A DNA stretch of 55,565 bases from the NCBI RefSeq assembly GCF_017940815.1, contig NZ_JAGAXX010000053.1:1-55565 (forward strand), in the 5' to 3' direction. This document shows, in pieces, positions 10,801 to 17,954 of this stretch (positions within the stretch are counted from its first letter, which is position 1; the number at the start of each line of letters is the position of its first letter). The notes under the pieces were generated by a model. That model was not told the origin of the DNA. It searched no databases and saw only the letters and a program-made list of their open reading frames with translations. Both the position numbers and the translations under genes were made by a program. This DNA comes from Methanobrevibacter sp. (GTDB taxonomy: Archaea > Methanobacteriota > Methanobacteria > Methanobacteriales > Methanobacteriaceae).

Positions 10801-12006
10801 GTTTATTAATGGATTCTGGCAAATGTTTACATCATTGGTTTTTACAAAATTTGTACCGTTCCAGAATTCGCAGTTTGTAAACTTAACATTTCCTTGGGAT
10901 GTGACCGCACCTACATAATTTGTAATAGGTTTTAATGATATGGTTAAAACACCCTCAGCACTGTTGGTCACCTCGCATTCCACTTTGGATTTGATGTTGG
11001 TGAACTTACAGTTTTCAAATACTATATTGGTACCTTCCACAGCCTTGACAGCACCATACTCACCAGTGATATCTTCAAAATTACAGTTTTTAAATGTGAT
11101 ATTACATTTATAATTGGCAATTACGGCACCTCCGGTGATGTTTCTGAAGTTACAGTTTTCAAACACCACTACAGGAGTCCTGTTATACTTTCTCATAAAA
11201 GTATCATCGAAGTCATCAAGGATAAATCCCCCGTTGATTGCATTTATGAAATCACAATCCCTAAAACAAGCAAGAGTCTGTGTGTGAGTAATCTTACCTA
11301 GTGATGACAAACCTTTCGCATCAAATATTCCATTCGGACCTCCTTTAAAGTTACCTAAAATATAGACATTATAAAAAGCTTCAGGATTTCCTGAAAAAAG
11401 AGTTCCTCCATTTTTTATCGCATCCATTTTAGATGCAGGTCCACCTTTAAGAATCATAGGTTGTCCTGTTGAAATGGTATGGATCTGTCCACTATGATCA
11501 GGAAAGTCCATAAGGAATAAAAACCATGTATGATAACGGAATTGACCAAGTTGGGACTTAAAAGTCACAGAATCAAAAGTCGGACCAATATTTAAAGTCT
11601 CCGTACTTTTGAGATATTTATATTTAATTGGATAACCATAGTTAATGAAATAATCCTCATTTGAAGACAAAACATCCTCATCATCACTAGCTCCAAGCAC
11701 ATCTCCATTGCTTTGAGCTACACTATCACCATCAATTTCAATGCTTCCATTACTTTCCGCCTGACTACCAATAACCTCCTCGCCATCAGCTTCAAGCACT
11801 TCTTCAATATCATTTTCCGGTTCGGCTTCCGTAGCCTGAACCTCTATATCCTCCATGTCTTGTGAAGAGATTACCCCCACAAGGTTTGAATCATCAGTTT
11901 GTAATGTGGAATTATTGTCCGGGGCCTGTGTTGCGCTTACACAAGTAACGCTCAATAATATAAGCATTATCAAACCGATGAACATTACATTATTCTTAAT
12001 TTGCAT
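4819..12006 (-). CDS. Giant secreted adhesin-like protein with beta-helix, nine Ig-like repeats and Lys-rich C-terminus
   Basis: 2,395-residue predicted surface protein. The start is the ATG at 12006, six bases after GGTGT; a further upstream TTG at 12039 lacks a ribosome binding site. A signal peptide (MQIKNNVMFIGLIMLILLS, cut near VSA) is followed by an acidic linker to about residue 110. Residues about 130-1000 carry two blocks of right-handed beta-helix coils with GGAIY/GGAVDF-type motifs typical of polymorphic outer membrane protein and adhesin-like repeats. Residues about 1415-2204 hold nine Ig-like repeats of 85-90 residues, each with ATGxV and YxGDxxFN motifs. A further Ig-like domain is followed by about 90 residues dominated by lysine, shared with the adhesin at 22479. 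There is no C-terminal membrane anchor, so the basic tail probably binds the pseudomurein wall or its anionic polymers (inference). A TATA-like box lies at 12061-12070. Confidence 0.88.
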   Translation of the reverse strand: MQIKNNVMFIGLIMLILLSVTCVSATQAPDNNSTLQTDDSNLVGVISSQDMEDIEVQATEAEPENDIEEVLEADGEEVIGSQAESNGSIEIDGDSVAQSNGDVLGASDDEDVLSSNEDYFINYGYPIKYKYLKSTETLNIGPTFDSVTFKSQLGQFRYHTWFLFLMDFPDHSGQIHTISTGQPMILKGGPASKMDAIKNGGTLFSGNPEAFYNVYILGNFKGGPNGIFDAKGLSSLGKITHTQTLACFRDCDFINAINGGFILDDFDDTFMRKYNRTPVVVFENCNFRNITGGAVIANYKCNITFKNCNFEDITGEYGAVKAVEGTNIVFENCKFTNIKSKVECEVTNSAEGVLTISLKPITNYVGAVTSQGNVKFTNCEFWNGTNFVKTNDVNICQNPLINKEIKLLIKFENPKYTLDTYTPTFRTDKNGQVKYDYRHDQKLWSWSNEGYNTFICSFDGDSYTLPFSVPGEFETFGAFNYLQSLVNNASANGVINLTRDFVYSEVYDTNIVQGILINKDNLTIDGQGHTIDAKGFSRIFQFGDRVRDVTLKNMILINGNHENYGGAIEFKGSYGTIENVEFRNNHAYRGGAVDFSNYQGKIVNCTFESNRADKDAGALYFHNFGIIGEKTTLQDSVFINNTAENGGAIYSFDCRDVTLTGNKFIYNRATLGGAIYNRLSYNNVINNSYFSANEAKMGGAIYFEVNPMNILSSNFTLNVAERGGAIYLSNKDRDGNLDTKSMSISDSYFMDNKANATEIVIVKDDRDNQELQVALKGGNNYVNAVYAEDNATVDFDNVSFWGNGYWAKKTNSLKSEYAPFVKIDLYALSTKNRVFTSSEVSDVNGIATFSYGDAHTGYYPIVVLQHANDLQYTFAQKMTSISVKNATFADLQRLIDNTPEGGELILEKDYVYTEATDANIKDNGGILINKKITILGQGHIIDAKGQTRMFKVNAAHFSMSGIVFENGANILGSVAEFNKGDIKVNDCILTNNPGPVFYIGGGFGFDFNDNWFGNDWTNYNEKPSVLGDLEADRWYFLNVTVTTSSISMSLNNEYVNSKNEVITVDENHYGLPGIEFAFNTTSNIKIKENVTGNIYIVPDNQLTYVVPEKGYDYENPIGITLKYADKSFTKTVKFVAGLHLEGLPDQMVYGNVSDYSVRLVDTFGNVIYLDKMKYIIFELSNGKSMVLNPDPNGYSNLKLNTLLNVSEPGTYNYTIYIENDHVYPKINGSFTILPVKTSLNVIVENYHIGESRNVTVVLDSIYGGVTEGTLIVAINGLRVLKVDVAGERVYTVEVSNPVGHYPVIAEYIPTSHYLRSYEDEVYYLVLKYDSKIDVEAPESITYGEDFKVKLNISNKTIVTYSVLDANNVSVENGTIDNGELIVNGLDCGDYTLIIVNKENDTVYESRIVETFTVEKIIPKMEVNCAVVESHVNITVKMDSNVTGSILFGSNIVPIENGIATFIGQFEPGYHVVNVTYQTDKPDIFTSVNRTVSFYTTKSNDDALQNTSIEIIPEMANNNVFLTAKVNPSATGVVAFIIDGESVLVPIVNGEAVHFTVLEAGTHNVLVTYTGDSRFNANSTRTTINVTDKVKKNTTITQNVSIDGNNAGITVEVDEYATGEVAFTIDGNTYKVDVFFGKAVFNGYFNEGYHVIDVEYLGDDEFESNSTSVSFTIEKPALKNTTVDVTSRINEGTVELFISLDAETNGFALIDINGTEAYVKVDYGFAYYKTVLSPGNYSVNVKYIGDEKFNPAEATKSITIEQPEIKDSNITLDVYVDGNKIFVIINVPSDATGFVLLSINDTYTYYDLTGDNEFISYSAILPLGTYNVTAMYSGDDNYDFSMDNETIELSRSFNTTIDAKSDVNETTVTISVEVDSQATGFVEIAVAGKKFYVPVVDGVAKFENKYIPGQYVANVTYLGDDLFNSNTTTTTFVVIEQEESLKNTTLNVDISINGNDVAVTVKVNENATGLVAFELDGDIIYLPINNGQVTQEYVLPVGHYDMTITYIGDGEFNANQTTRSVDVVENTTKLDANLEVTSQVVENNVIITVNVNKNATGYVEIAISGNKFYAPVVDGVAVFKNQYLAGTYVANVTYLGDDKFNAANATCSFSITSQNVSLKNTTVDVNVSVNGNNVIVTVNVNETADGLVAIELNNSTVYLPVNNGKVVYESSLPIGNYNMSVIYLGDKEFNSNKTTKEFSVVENTPVDPSLLKTVIFAPQVTTTYNGNGYLTITVKDENGKLVKSRSLSIIINGKTKVVKTNAYGVAKLSTNGLDPKTYTANIVFKGDGTYAKSSVAAKVVVGKAASKLTAKKKTFKKAKKIKKYKIKLKSGKKAIKNVKVTLKVKGKKFKAKTNAKGKAVFKIKKLSKKGKFKAKIKFKGNKYYKAVTKKVKIKIK
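5395..7770 (-). repeat. Nine Ig-like protein repeats encoded in tandem
   Basis: Nine consecutive repeats of about 85-90 codons, each beginning with NTT or a variant and containing a central ATG[FYLV]V strand and a terminal [TY]YxGDxxFN strand. They are diverged at the DNA level except for the A-B-A-B pair at the C-terminal end. They probably form a stalk that projects the beta-helix head from the cell surface. Confidence 0.7.
5401..6453 (-). repeat. Tandemly duplicated two-domain unit (A-B-A-B) in the adhesin
   Basis: The last four of nine Ig-like repeats alternate in type. Repeats 6 and 8 share ATG[FY]VEIA, YVANVTYLGDD and PVVDGVA; repeats 7 and 9 share LPVNNG-type strands, ending VVENT. 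Corresponding bases, for example catcaccaag at 5718 and at 6249, lie 531 bp apart. This indicates a duplication of a 177-codon A-B pair. Confidence 0.75.
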
Positions 12007-12060
12007 TTTTACACCAAATAAATATAAAAATTTATACAATATTATTTATTATTTTTATAC

Positions 12061-12070
12061 TATTTATAAA
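12061..12070 (-). promoter_or_regulatory. TATA-like box of the giant adhesin gene
   Basis: Reads TTTATAAATA on the minus strand, 55 bases before the chosen ATG at 12006. With archaeal spacing this implies a leader of about 30 bases carrying the GGTGT ribosome binding site. Confidence 0.45.
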
Positions 12071-12166
12071 TAATTCAATATTTTAGTGTATAAAATGGCA
12101 AAATAATATACGAAAATCGGTAAATTGGATAAATAGATAAAAAAAACTAAACTAGAAAAATCATTG

Positions 12167-12203
12167 AAAAAAAAAATAAAAAAGTAGAAGTGGCCCAAGC
12201 CAC
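12167..12203 (-). terminator. Hairpin plus T-run after the 12223 gene
   Basis: On the minus strand a GTGGC-TTGG-GCCAC hairpin (12190-12203) is followed by two T-runs (complement of the A-runs at 12178-12183 and 12167-12176). It lies just downstream of the stop of the secreted-protein gene at 12223. Confidence 0.65.
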
Positions 12204-12222
12204 ATCAAATAACTTTAAGGAT

Positions 12223-12705
12223 TTAGACAATCACTTTGGAAATGACATCCTTGTCCGCTGTAACTTGAGCGCATTTTCCGTCTTGAACGTAGATAAACAT
12301 TGCAACGCCATCTGATTCGCTGTACATTCCCTCTTTACCATTGATTGTTTTTTTGACCATTCCATCCTCTGATTTCAATTTGTCTGCAGACAAGTTCTTG
12401 TCTCCGGTAAACATCACCTGAAGATTAAGCAAGTCCCCATCCTCATTCAGGTATTGATGATTGCTCAATGTAATCTTTGAATTACCAATGGAGTAAGTGT
12501 CGTCATCTTTTGCTATGTCCTTTTGTTCGCCGTAACCTTTTGGAACGTTGAATGTGATTCCATCGATTGTCACATTAGTATCTGCATCGAATGGAGTTAT
12601 GTCCAATGCATCCAACATTCCCACATCATCGTCTGCTGCTGACAATGGAGCCAAGGTCATTATTGCAATGACCAATCCCATCACTAAAAAATTTTTTATA
12701 TTCAT
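12223..12705 (-). CDS. Small secreted protein of unknown function (PsbP-like fold suspected)
   Basis: 160 residues beginning with a clear signal peptide (about residues 1-23, ending PLSAAD). The mature part is acidic and includes ITFNVPKGY, KMTI-type beta strands, and a repeated turn pattern (TINGKEGMYSESDG, then MFIYVQDGKCAQV). The layout resembles the C-terminal domain of the protein at 52184, which has FSFKYPDNW followed by TLDGRNTSN and MTYVLKV, so both may share a PsbP-like or related beta-rich fold; this is inference from pattern only. The ATG is preceded by GTGGT. The gene stands alone, downstream of a divergent promoter region shared with the small membrane protein at 12846. Confidence 0.75.
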   Translation of the reverse strand: MNIKNFLVMGLVIAIMTLAPLSAADDDVGMLDALDITPFDADTNVTIDGITFNVPKGYGEQKDIAKDDDTYSIGNSKITLSNHQYLNEDGDLLNLQVMFTGDKNLSADKLKSEDGMVKKTINGKEGMYSESDGVAMFIYVQDGKCAQVTADKDVISKVIV

Positions 12706-12794
12706 AATACCACAATCAAATATTTATAATGTCAAATATTAAAGTTTTCTTATTTTACAGGATTTTATTTGAATTAAAAAATATTGAACAAAAA

Positions 12795-12841
12795 ATTTAT
12801 ATTTACGTATGCCTAAACCTTAATATAATTAAAGGAGGTGA
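12795..12841 (+). promoter_or_regulatory. TATA-like box and strong ribosome binding site for the 12846 gene
   Basis: ATTTATATTTA at 12795-12805 is a good archaeal TATA element. GGAGGTGA at 12834-12841 is a full match to the expected anti-Shine-Dalgarno and lies four bases before the ATG at 12846, which decides the start over upstream in-frame codons. Confidence 0.6.
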
Positions 12842-12845
12842 CTTG

Positions 12846-13067
12846 ATGGTAGAAAGTGATGCAGTGATAAATGGAGTTTTCTCATTCATCATTCCGGGAT
12901 TAGGCCAGGCAATCGAAGGTTACAAGGCAAGAGGTTTGATCATATTCATAGTTGGAGTGATAATTGCAGCAATAATCATTTATTTAAATTTTGGCCCAAT
13001 AGTACAGTATACCGTGTCTGGAATTTACGGACTTATTGCAGCATATGATGCATACAGATTATACTAA
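12846..13067 (+). CDS. Small two-TM membrane protein
   Basis: 73 residues. The frame is open upstream to 12729, but the start at 12846 is preferred because a perfect GGAGGTGA lies four bases before it. The protein has SFIIPGLGQAIEGYKARGL, a pattern typical of small TM2/DUF5683-like membrane proteins in which a PGxGQ turn joins two helices, and then hydrophobic segments at about residues 31-47 and 53-66. No function can be assigned. Such proteins are common and often abundant in Methanobrevibacter, and the strong ribosome binding site suggests high expression. A hairpin terminator follows at 13071. Confidence 0.8.
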   Translation: MVESDAVINGVFSFIIPGLGQAIEGYKARGLIIFIVGVIIAAIIIYLNFGPIVQYTVSGIYGLIAAYDAYRLY

Positions 13068-13070
13068 TTT

Positions 13071-13101
13071 GAGTAATTAAATATTACTCACCACTTTTTT
13101 T
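13071..13101 (+). terminator. Hairpin terminator after the small membrane protein
   Basis: Stem GAGTAAT / ATTACTC with a five-base loop (13071-13089), followed by ACCAC and a run of seven T (13095-13101). Confidence 0.7.
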
Positions 13102-13222
13102 AAAAAAAAATTAACAATATCACATAAATTTTACAAAAAAGTATTCAATTTACAATCTTACCATTAAAACATTTATATTCCACTTAATAAACTATTACAT
13201 ATCACATTTAAAGGTAATGATT

Positions 13223-14956
13223 ATGATTAAATTTATGAGAGATTATGTTAATCCTTATTGGAAATATCTTCTTTTAGTCATACTGGTGGTTATACTGCAA
13301 GTATATTTCCAGATAAACATCATGCAGGAGACAAAAAACATAATCGATACAGGCATTTACAACAGAAACCTCAGTTTTATTGACAACACCGGAATCTACA
13401 TGATGACTCTTACAGTGCTTTATGGAGTGAGCATGATAGCTTCATCATACTTGAGCTCATTCATTAGCGCAAGCGTAACCTGCGACGTTCGTGAAGGATT
13501 ATTTGATAAGATTGTTTCATTATCCTCTTATGACTTCAACAAGTTTGGAGGCTCAAGTTTAATGACACGTGCAACAGCGGACACAACAAGAATCCAAATT
13601 TTCATGATAAATTTCCTGAGAAATGCACTTATCATTCCCGCCGTGATAATTGGAGTCATAATAGCTGCTGCAGAGATCGACTTGACCCTGTGCGGAATAC
13701 TTGTAGTCGCTTTCATATTGACAATCGTATTTATGGAAGTGAAAAGTAGACAGAGCATTCCCCTATTCAACAAACTGCAGAAAAAGTTGGATTTCCTGAA
13801 TTTGAAGTTCAAGGAAAAGATAGAGGGAGTTAGAACAATAAGGGCATTCGGAAAACAGAAATATGAAATTGAAACATTCAACGAATTGAATGATGAATTT
13901 AATGAAGATTCAGTAGAGGCTGAATTAAAGCTATACTACCTGACACCAGTTGCCCTGATTATAATGAACTTAGCCGTTTTATTGATTTACTATTTGGGGT
14001 CTGTCCAACTTAAGACAAAGATAGTTACAATATCCGACTTAATCCTATTTTTCCAATATGTGACCTATTTCATCACATCACTTGGAATTCTCCCATTCAT
14101 TGTGGACACATTACCTAAAACAATTGTGGCAACCGAACGTATTGAAGACGTCTTGTATATGGATGAAAGCGTAATCAACCACCCCTCCGACGACATTTCC
14201 AGTGAAGACGAAGATGCGCCAGAGGTCGAATACAAAGAAGTCATTTTCGGATATAGCGGAGCAAAAAGCGTTATTGCAGACATCAGCTTTAAAGCCAAAA
14301 AAGGAACCACTACCGCATTAATAGGACCTACCGGTTCTGGAAAAAGTACCATAATGTATCTTTTAAACAGATTATATGACCCAACCTTTGGAGAAATACT
14401 TTACAAGGGAATTGACACCAAACAGCTGGACATTACCTACCTACGGGACAAAATTTCATATGCAAACCAGAAAACGCTTGTACTGAATGATACAGTCTAT
14501 GCAAACATTGCCATGAACAACCAAAACCTGTCAAGGGAAAAAGCAATTGAAATGTGTGAATTGAGCAGATTCTCAGAGGTGTTTGAATTTTTACCAGATG
14601 GTTTAGACAGCATTATGGCACAAGGAGGAATGAACGTTTCAGGAGGACAGAAACAAAGACTGTCCATAGCAAGAACACTAGCCAAGGATGCTGAAATCTA
14701 CATATTTGACGACTGTTTCTCTGCACTGGACTCAAAAACTGAATATATCGTCAGACAAAACGTCAAGGAATATCTTAAAGGCAAGACCATTCTGATGGTT
14801 GCCCAAAAGATCAGCACAATCATGGATGCGGACAACATCATCGTTTTGGACAAGGGACGAATTGTAGGTCAGGGAACTCATGAACATCTTTTAGAAACAT
14901 GTGAACTATACCAAGAGATTTATGCCACCCAAGCATATTTGAAGGAGGATGAATAA
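13223..14956 (+). CDS. ABC exporter half, degenerate ATPase site subunit (permease-ATPase fusion)
   Basis: 577 residues from the ATG at 13223; an ATG two codons earlier is too close to the AAGGT ribosome binding site. The N-terminal 310 residues form a six-helix exporter membrane domain and the C-terminal part an ATPase with Walker A GPTGSGKST (about residue 368), signature VSGGQKQRLS (about 472) and Walker B IYIFDD (about 493). The catalytic glutamate is aspartate (FDDCFSALD instead of LDEATSALD) and the switch histidine is glutamine (VAQKIST). These are the hallmarks of the degenerate-site subunit of heterodimeric exporters such as TM287/288 or LmrCD. The partner gene starts one base after this stop. 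The substrate is unknown; multidrug or lipid export is typical. Confidence 0.92.
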   Translation: MIKFMRDYVNPYWKYLLLVILVVILQVYFQINIMQETKNIIDTGIYNRNLSFIDNTGIYMMTLTVLYGVSMIASSYLSSFISASVTCDVREGLFDKIVSLSSYDFNKFGGSSLMTRATADTTRIQIFMINFLRNALIIPAVIIGVIIAAAEIDLTLCGILVVAFILTIVFMEVKSRQSIPLFNKLQKKLDFLNLKFKEKIEGVRTIRAFGKQKYEIETFNELNDEFNEDSVEAELKLYYLTPVALIIMNLAVLLIYYLGSVQLKTKIVTISDLILFFQYVTYFITSLGILPFIVDTLPKTIVATERIEDVLYMDESVINHPSDDISSEDEDAPEVEYKEVIFGYSGAKSVIADISFKAKKGTTTALIGPTGSGKSTIMYLLNRLYDPTFGEILYKGIDTKQLDITYLRDKISYANQKTLVLNDTVYANIAMNNQNLSREKAIEMCELSRFSEVFEFLPDGLDSIMAQGGMNVSGGQKQRLSIARTLAKDAEIYIFDDCFSALDSKTEYIVRQNVKEYLKGKTILMVAQKISTIMDADNIIVLDKGRIVGQGTHEHLLETCELYQEIYATQAYLKEDE

Positions 14957-14957
14957 T

Positions 14958-16727
14958 ATGGCCAAACACAAAAAGTATTCATATATTGAGCTTTTCAAGA
15001 GATTAAGCAATTACCTCCACAAGGACAGGAAAAAATTCATATTTGCAATTGCAATATTGGTTGTTGGTAATTTCTTGTTGGCCGTTACTCCAAAGCTAGT
15101 GGGAAACATCCTTGATTACCTATCACAATATGTATCTAGAGGATATGTTGGACTGAATGAGACCTATTTGATATTGTATATACTTGGAATTGCTGGATTG
15201 TACATCATGGGAAACGGAGCTACAATCATAGCAAGCAAAATCACTCTAATCATATCCCGCGACGTTTCAAAAGAGTTTAGAAAGGAACTTTATGAAAAGC
15301 TCAACAAGGTGCCTATAAATTATCTGGACACCCATTCGTCAGGAGACATCATGGCACGCCTAACAAATGACCTGATAACCTTTGAATCATTCATATCAAA
15401 TGACCTGACAGATTTCCTTGTTCAGATATTGATTATAATTCTGGTATTCATCATGATGATTGTTGTAGACCCTTATCTGACAACAATATATGCTGTTCTG
15501 CTTCCAGTATCATTTGTCATTACAGGAATTATTACAAAAATCACCAAGAAGAACTTCAAACTCCAGCAGTCATCAGTCGGAGAACTGAACGGATTTATGG
15601 GAGACATTTTCTCAAACCATACTCTAATCAAGTCTTATAATATGGAAGAACAAACCAAAGAAAATTTCGACAAAATCAACCAGAAATTCCACAAGTCATA
15701 TGTGAAAGCCAAATTCTATTCAGGTTTTATTTTCCCTATGACTCTTCTAATCAGCAAAGTAGGATACATCCTCATTAGTATGATTGGTGCGATTTTCATT
15801 CTCAAAGGCACATTGACCATCGGAGAGTTCTTGGCATTCATGCTATACGGACAGCTTCTGAACGGACCGCTTTCCCAGTTCTCAACTTCAATGAATCAAG
15901 TGCAATCAGGACTTTCATCCCTTGAAAGAATTTTCGAAATTATTGACGAGGAAGAGGAAACAGATGAAACACAACTTGCAAAACTTGATTTGGATAACGT
16001 TAAGGGGGAAATTGAATTTCAAAACGTTGAATTCGGTTATGTCCCCGAAAAACAGTTGTTCTATGATGTTTCATTGAAATCAGAACCTGGAATGGTGATG
16101 GCCATTGTTGGTCCATCAGGTGCCGGAAAGACCACATTAATCAATGTGCTGATGAGGTTCTATGACATTAACGGTGGAAAAATCTTGCTGGACGGCAAGG
16201 ACATTAGAGAAATAAACCGGGAAGAATTAAGAAATGCATTTGGAATGGTGTTGCAGGACTCATGGGTTTTCAACGGAACAATAGCTGAGAACATCTCCTA
16301 CGGAAAAGAGTGTGCCACCATGGAAGAGATTGTTGAAGTGTCTAAATTAATAGGCTGCGATTCATTCATTAACCTGCTGCCTAATGGTTACGATACGGTG
16401 ATAAGCGAAGAGGATTCCCAATTGTCAGTTGGTGAAAAACAGCTTTTGGTGCTTGCAAGAACAGTATTGTCCAATCCAAAAATATTGATTTTGGATGAAG
16501 CTACTTCAAACATGGATACAAGAACTGAAAACATGGTAACATCAGCAATGGAACATATGATGGAAGGAAAAACCACATTCATAATAGCGCATCGCCTATT
16601 TACAATCAAGAATGCAGATAAGATTATCTTCATGAAGGATGGAGACATAAAAGAAGTCGGATCCCATGAAGAATTATTGAAATTAGATGGATTGTATGCG
16701 GAGATGTATAAAAAGGCATCATCCTAA
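14958..16727 (+). CDS. ABC exporter half, catalytic-site subunit (permease-ATPase fusion)
   Basis: 589 residues from the ATG at 14958, nine bases after GGAGG; the alternative ATG at 14949 directly abuts that site. It has a six-helix exporter membrane domain (about residues 20-310) and an ATPase with Walker A GPSGAGKTT (about 384), Walker B ILILDEATS with the catalytic glutamate (about 510) and switch histidine in AHRLFT (about 544). Its signature is LSVGEKQ, altered from LSGGQ. Its intact catalytic residues would pair with the normal SGGQ of the upstream subunit to form the working site, while the altered signature faces the upstream subunit's degenerate site. The two genes are clearly an obligate pair and translationally coupled. 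A palindrome follows the stop by two bases. Confidence 0.92.
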   Translation: MAKHKKYSYIELFKRLSNYLHKDRKKFIFAIAILVVGNFLLAVTPKLVGNILDYLSQYVSRGYVGLNETYLILYILGIAGLYIMGNGATIIASKITLIISRDVSKEFRKELYEKLNKVPINYLDTHSSGDIMARLTNDLITFESFISNDLTDFLVQILIIILVFIMMIVVDPYLTTIYAVLLPVSFVITGIITKITKKNFKLQQSSVGELNGFMGDIFSNHTLIKSYNMEEQTKENFDKINQKFHKSYVKAKFYSGFIFPMTLLISKVGYILISMIGAIFILKGTLTIGEFLAFMLYGQLLNGPLSQFSTSMNQVQSGLSSLERIFEIIDEEEETDETQLAKLDLDNVKGEIEFQNVEFGYVPEKQLFYDVSLKSEPGMVMAIVGPSGAGKTTLINVLMRFYDINGGKILLDGKDIREINREELRNAFGMVLQDSWVFNGTIAENISYGKECATMEEIVEVSKLIGCDSFINLLPNGYDTVISEEDSQLSVGEKQLLVLARTVLSNPKILILDEATSNMDTRTENMVTSAMEHMMEGKTTFIIAHRLFTIKNADKIIFMKDGDIKEVGSHEELLKLDGLYAEMYKKASS

Positions 16728-16729
16728 TC

Positions 16730-16750
16730 GGCTTCACATCATGTGAAGCC
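16730..16750. other. Perfect palindrome after the ABC exporter operon
   Basis: Ten-base arms GGCTTCACAT / ATGTGAAGCC around a single C. It begins three bases after the stop of the second ABC gene. No T-run follows, so it could be an RNA-stabilising hairpin or a protein binding site rather than an intrinsic terminator. The rest of 16751-16967 has no gene I can support; a 33-codon open frame on the minus strand (16825-16926) is too short to call. Confidence 0.5.
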
Positions 16751-16967
16751 ACAACCATCATTCAATTGTAATTACTATGTTGTTCAATCCCAATATCTGA
16801 GAATAACCTATTTTTTGTGAAACGCTATAAAAATTGCAATTTTAAATCGAGGAGTTCATCCTTCGCCAAATTAATGCCCATGCCAAAATACCTGACGGAA
16901 ATTAGAATATAATCATCAATCAAACATCAGCACATAAATTGAAATTACACCCAATCATGACATCAAA

Positions 16968-17171
16968 CTATCTTTTTGATGCAATAACCATTCTGTCAAA
17001 TTTATGTATCGGAAACTCTATTTTAAAGTCCAACACTTTTAAAAGTGCTTCGGCACCCAATCTTGAATTAGGCATGAATGCATAGGTTGTATTTGGAATG
17101 AAAATCAATCCGCCAAACTTGACCTTATCGAATATGTCAAGGAAGCGTTTGGCAATCTCCTCATCCTTCAT
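16968..17171 (-). pseudogene. Remnant of a class I methyltransferase (C-terminal part only)
   Basis: 67 residues with no N-terminal cofactor-binding region. The sequence reads as the last part of a Rossmann methyltransferase: a helix (EEIAKRFLDIFDKVKFGG), strand 5 (GLIFIPNTTYAF), a helix (GAEALLKVLDFKIEF) and the final strand (DRMVIASKR). The SAM-binding GxGxG motif would lie upstream, but the bases between this ATG and the next divergent gene at 17274 are AT-rich non-coding sequence. There is no ribosome binding site at the ATG. I think it is a gene remnant; a genuine small protein cannot be excluded because the frame is intact. Confidence 0.5.
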
Positions 17172-17273
17172 ATCTGAAAGACTTTTATTTAAATATTTAA
17201 CATTATATTGATATATAAACTAACTCAAAAATATTCATGAATTTTTAGCCATTTAATAAAATTTTATAATAAA

Positions 17274-17885
17274 ATGAACATAATATTAACTATGAATCTG
17301 ATTGACAAAGAATTTTTCAATAGAAACAAGAAACTACTACTGATTGCATTAATAATCGTTTTTGGATCTCTGATTGTTGGAAGCCTAATTGGGTATTTCG
17401 AGGCGGGAGACAGCTACGGGCAAATGAGCCAGATGATTGAATTTGCCCATGAGAACAACATCCCCTCCCCTATAAACAATACTGCAACCGACACAAGCGG
17501 CCTTGAATATTTCATCCACAACTTCTTAATCGACATAATGACCATGATTGGAGGATTCCTGTTTTCAATATTTTCCGTGATAAACGTGCTGCAAAGCAGT
17601 TTTATCGCAGGCCAGTTTATAGGCCAGGACTTCATATTCGGATTGGTTTCAACACTGCCTCATGGAATCATAGAATATCTGGGCACAGTGTTTGCTCTTA
17701 CAATTGCATTCATCATAACCAGAGCGGAAATACGAATAATCAGAACAAGAAGTCTTGATGGATTGAAGAGGGATTTTAAAGATATACTCCTCTTATTGAT
17801 ACTTGACATAATATTTCTGGCGATTGCAGGATGCATTGAGGCTTATGTGACTCCAGGAATAGTGTCATCAGTCTTTGGAATATAA
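17274..17885 (+). CDS. Stage II sporulation protein M-like membrane protein
   Basis: 203 residues, five or so hydrophobic helices, with the SpoIIM-family landmarks FIAGQFIG, LPHGIIEYLG (near residue 124) and EAYVTPGI at the C-terminal end. The family (DUF95) is widespread in bacteria and archaea that do not sporulate; the molecular role in archaea is unknown and the name reflects only homology. The ATG at 17274 has no clear ribosome binding site, and an in-frame ATG at 17292 is an alternative start. It is monocistronic or leads the following AIM24 gene, 69 bases downstream. Confidence 0.85.
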   Translation: MNIILTMNLIDKEFFNRNKKLLLIALIIVFGSLIVGSLIGYFEAGDSYGQMSQMIEFAHENNIPSPINNTATDTSGLEYFIHNFLIDIMTMIGGFLFSIFSVINVLQSSFIAGQFIGQDFIFGLVSTLPHGIIEYLGTVFALTIAFIITRAEIRIIRTRSLDGLKRDFKDILLLLILDIIFLAIAGCIEAYVTPGIVSSVFGI

Positions 17886-17954
17886 TCCGAAAATAATTAT
17901 TAGTTTAATTTAAATACATTAAATAAAGAAGATTCAAATTAATAGGTGATAAAT

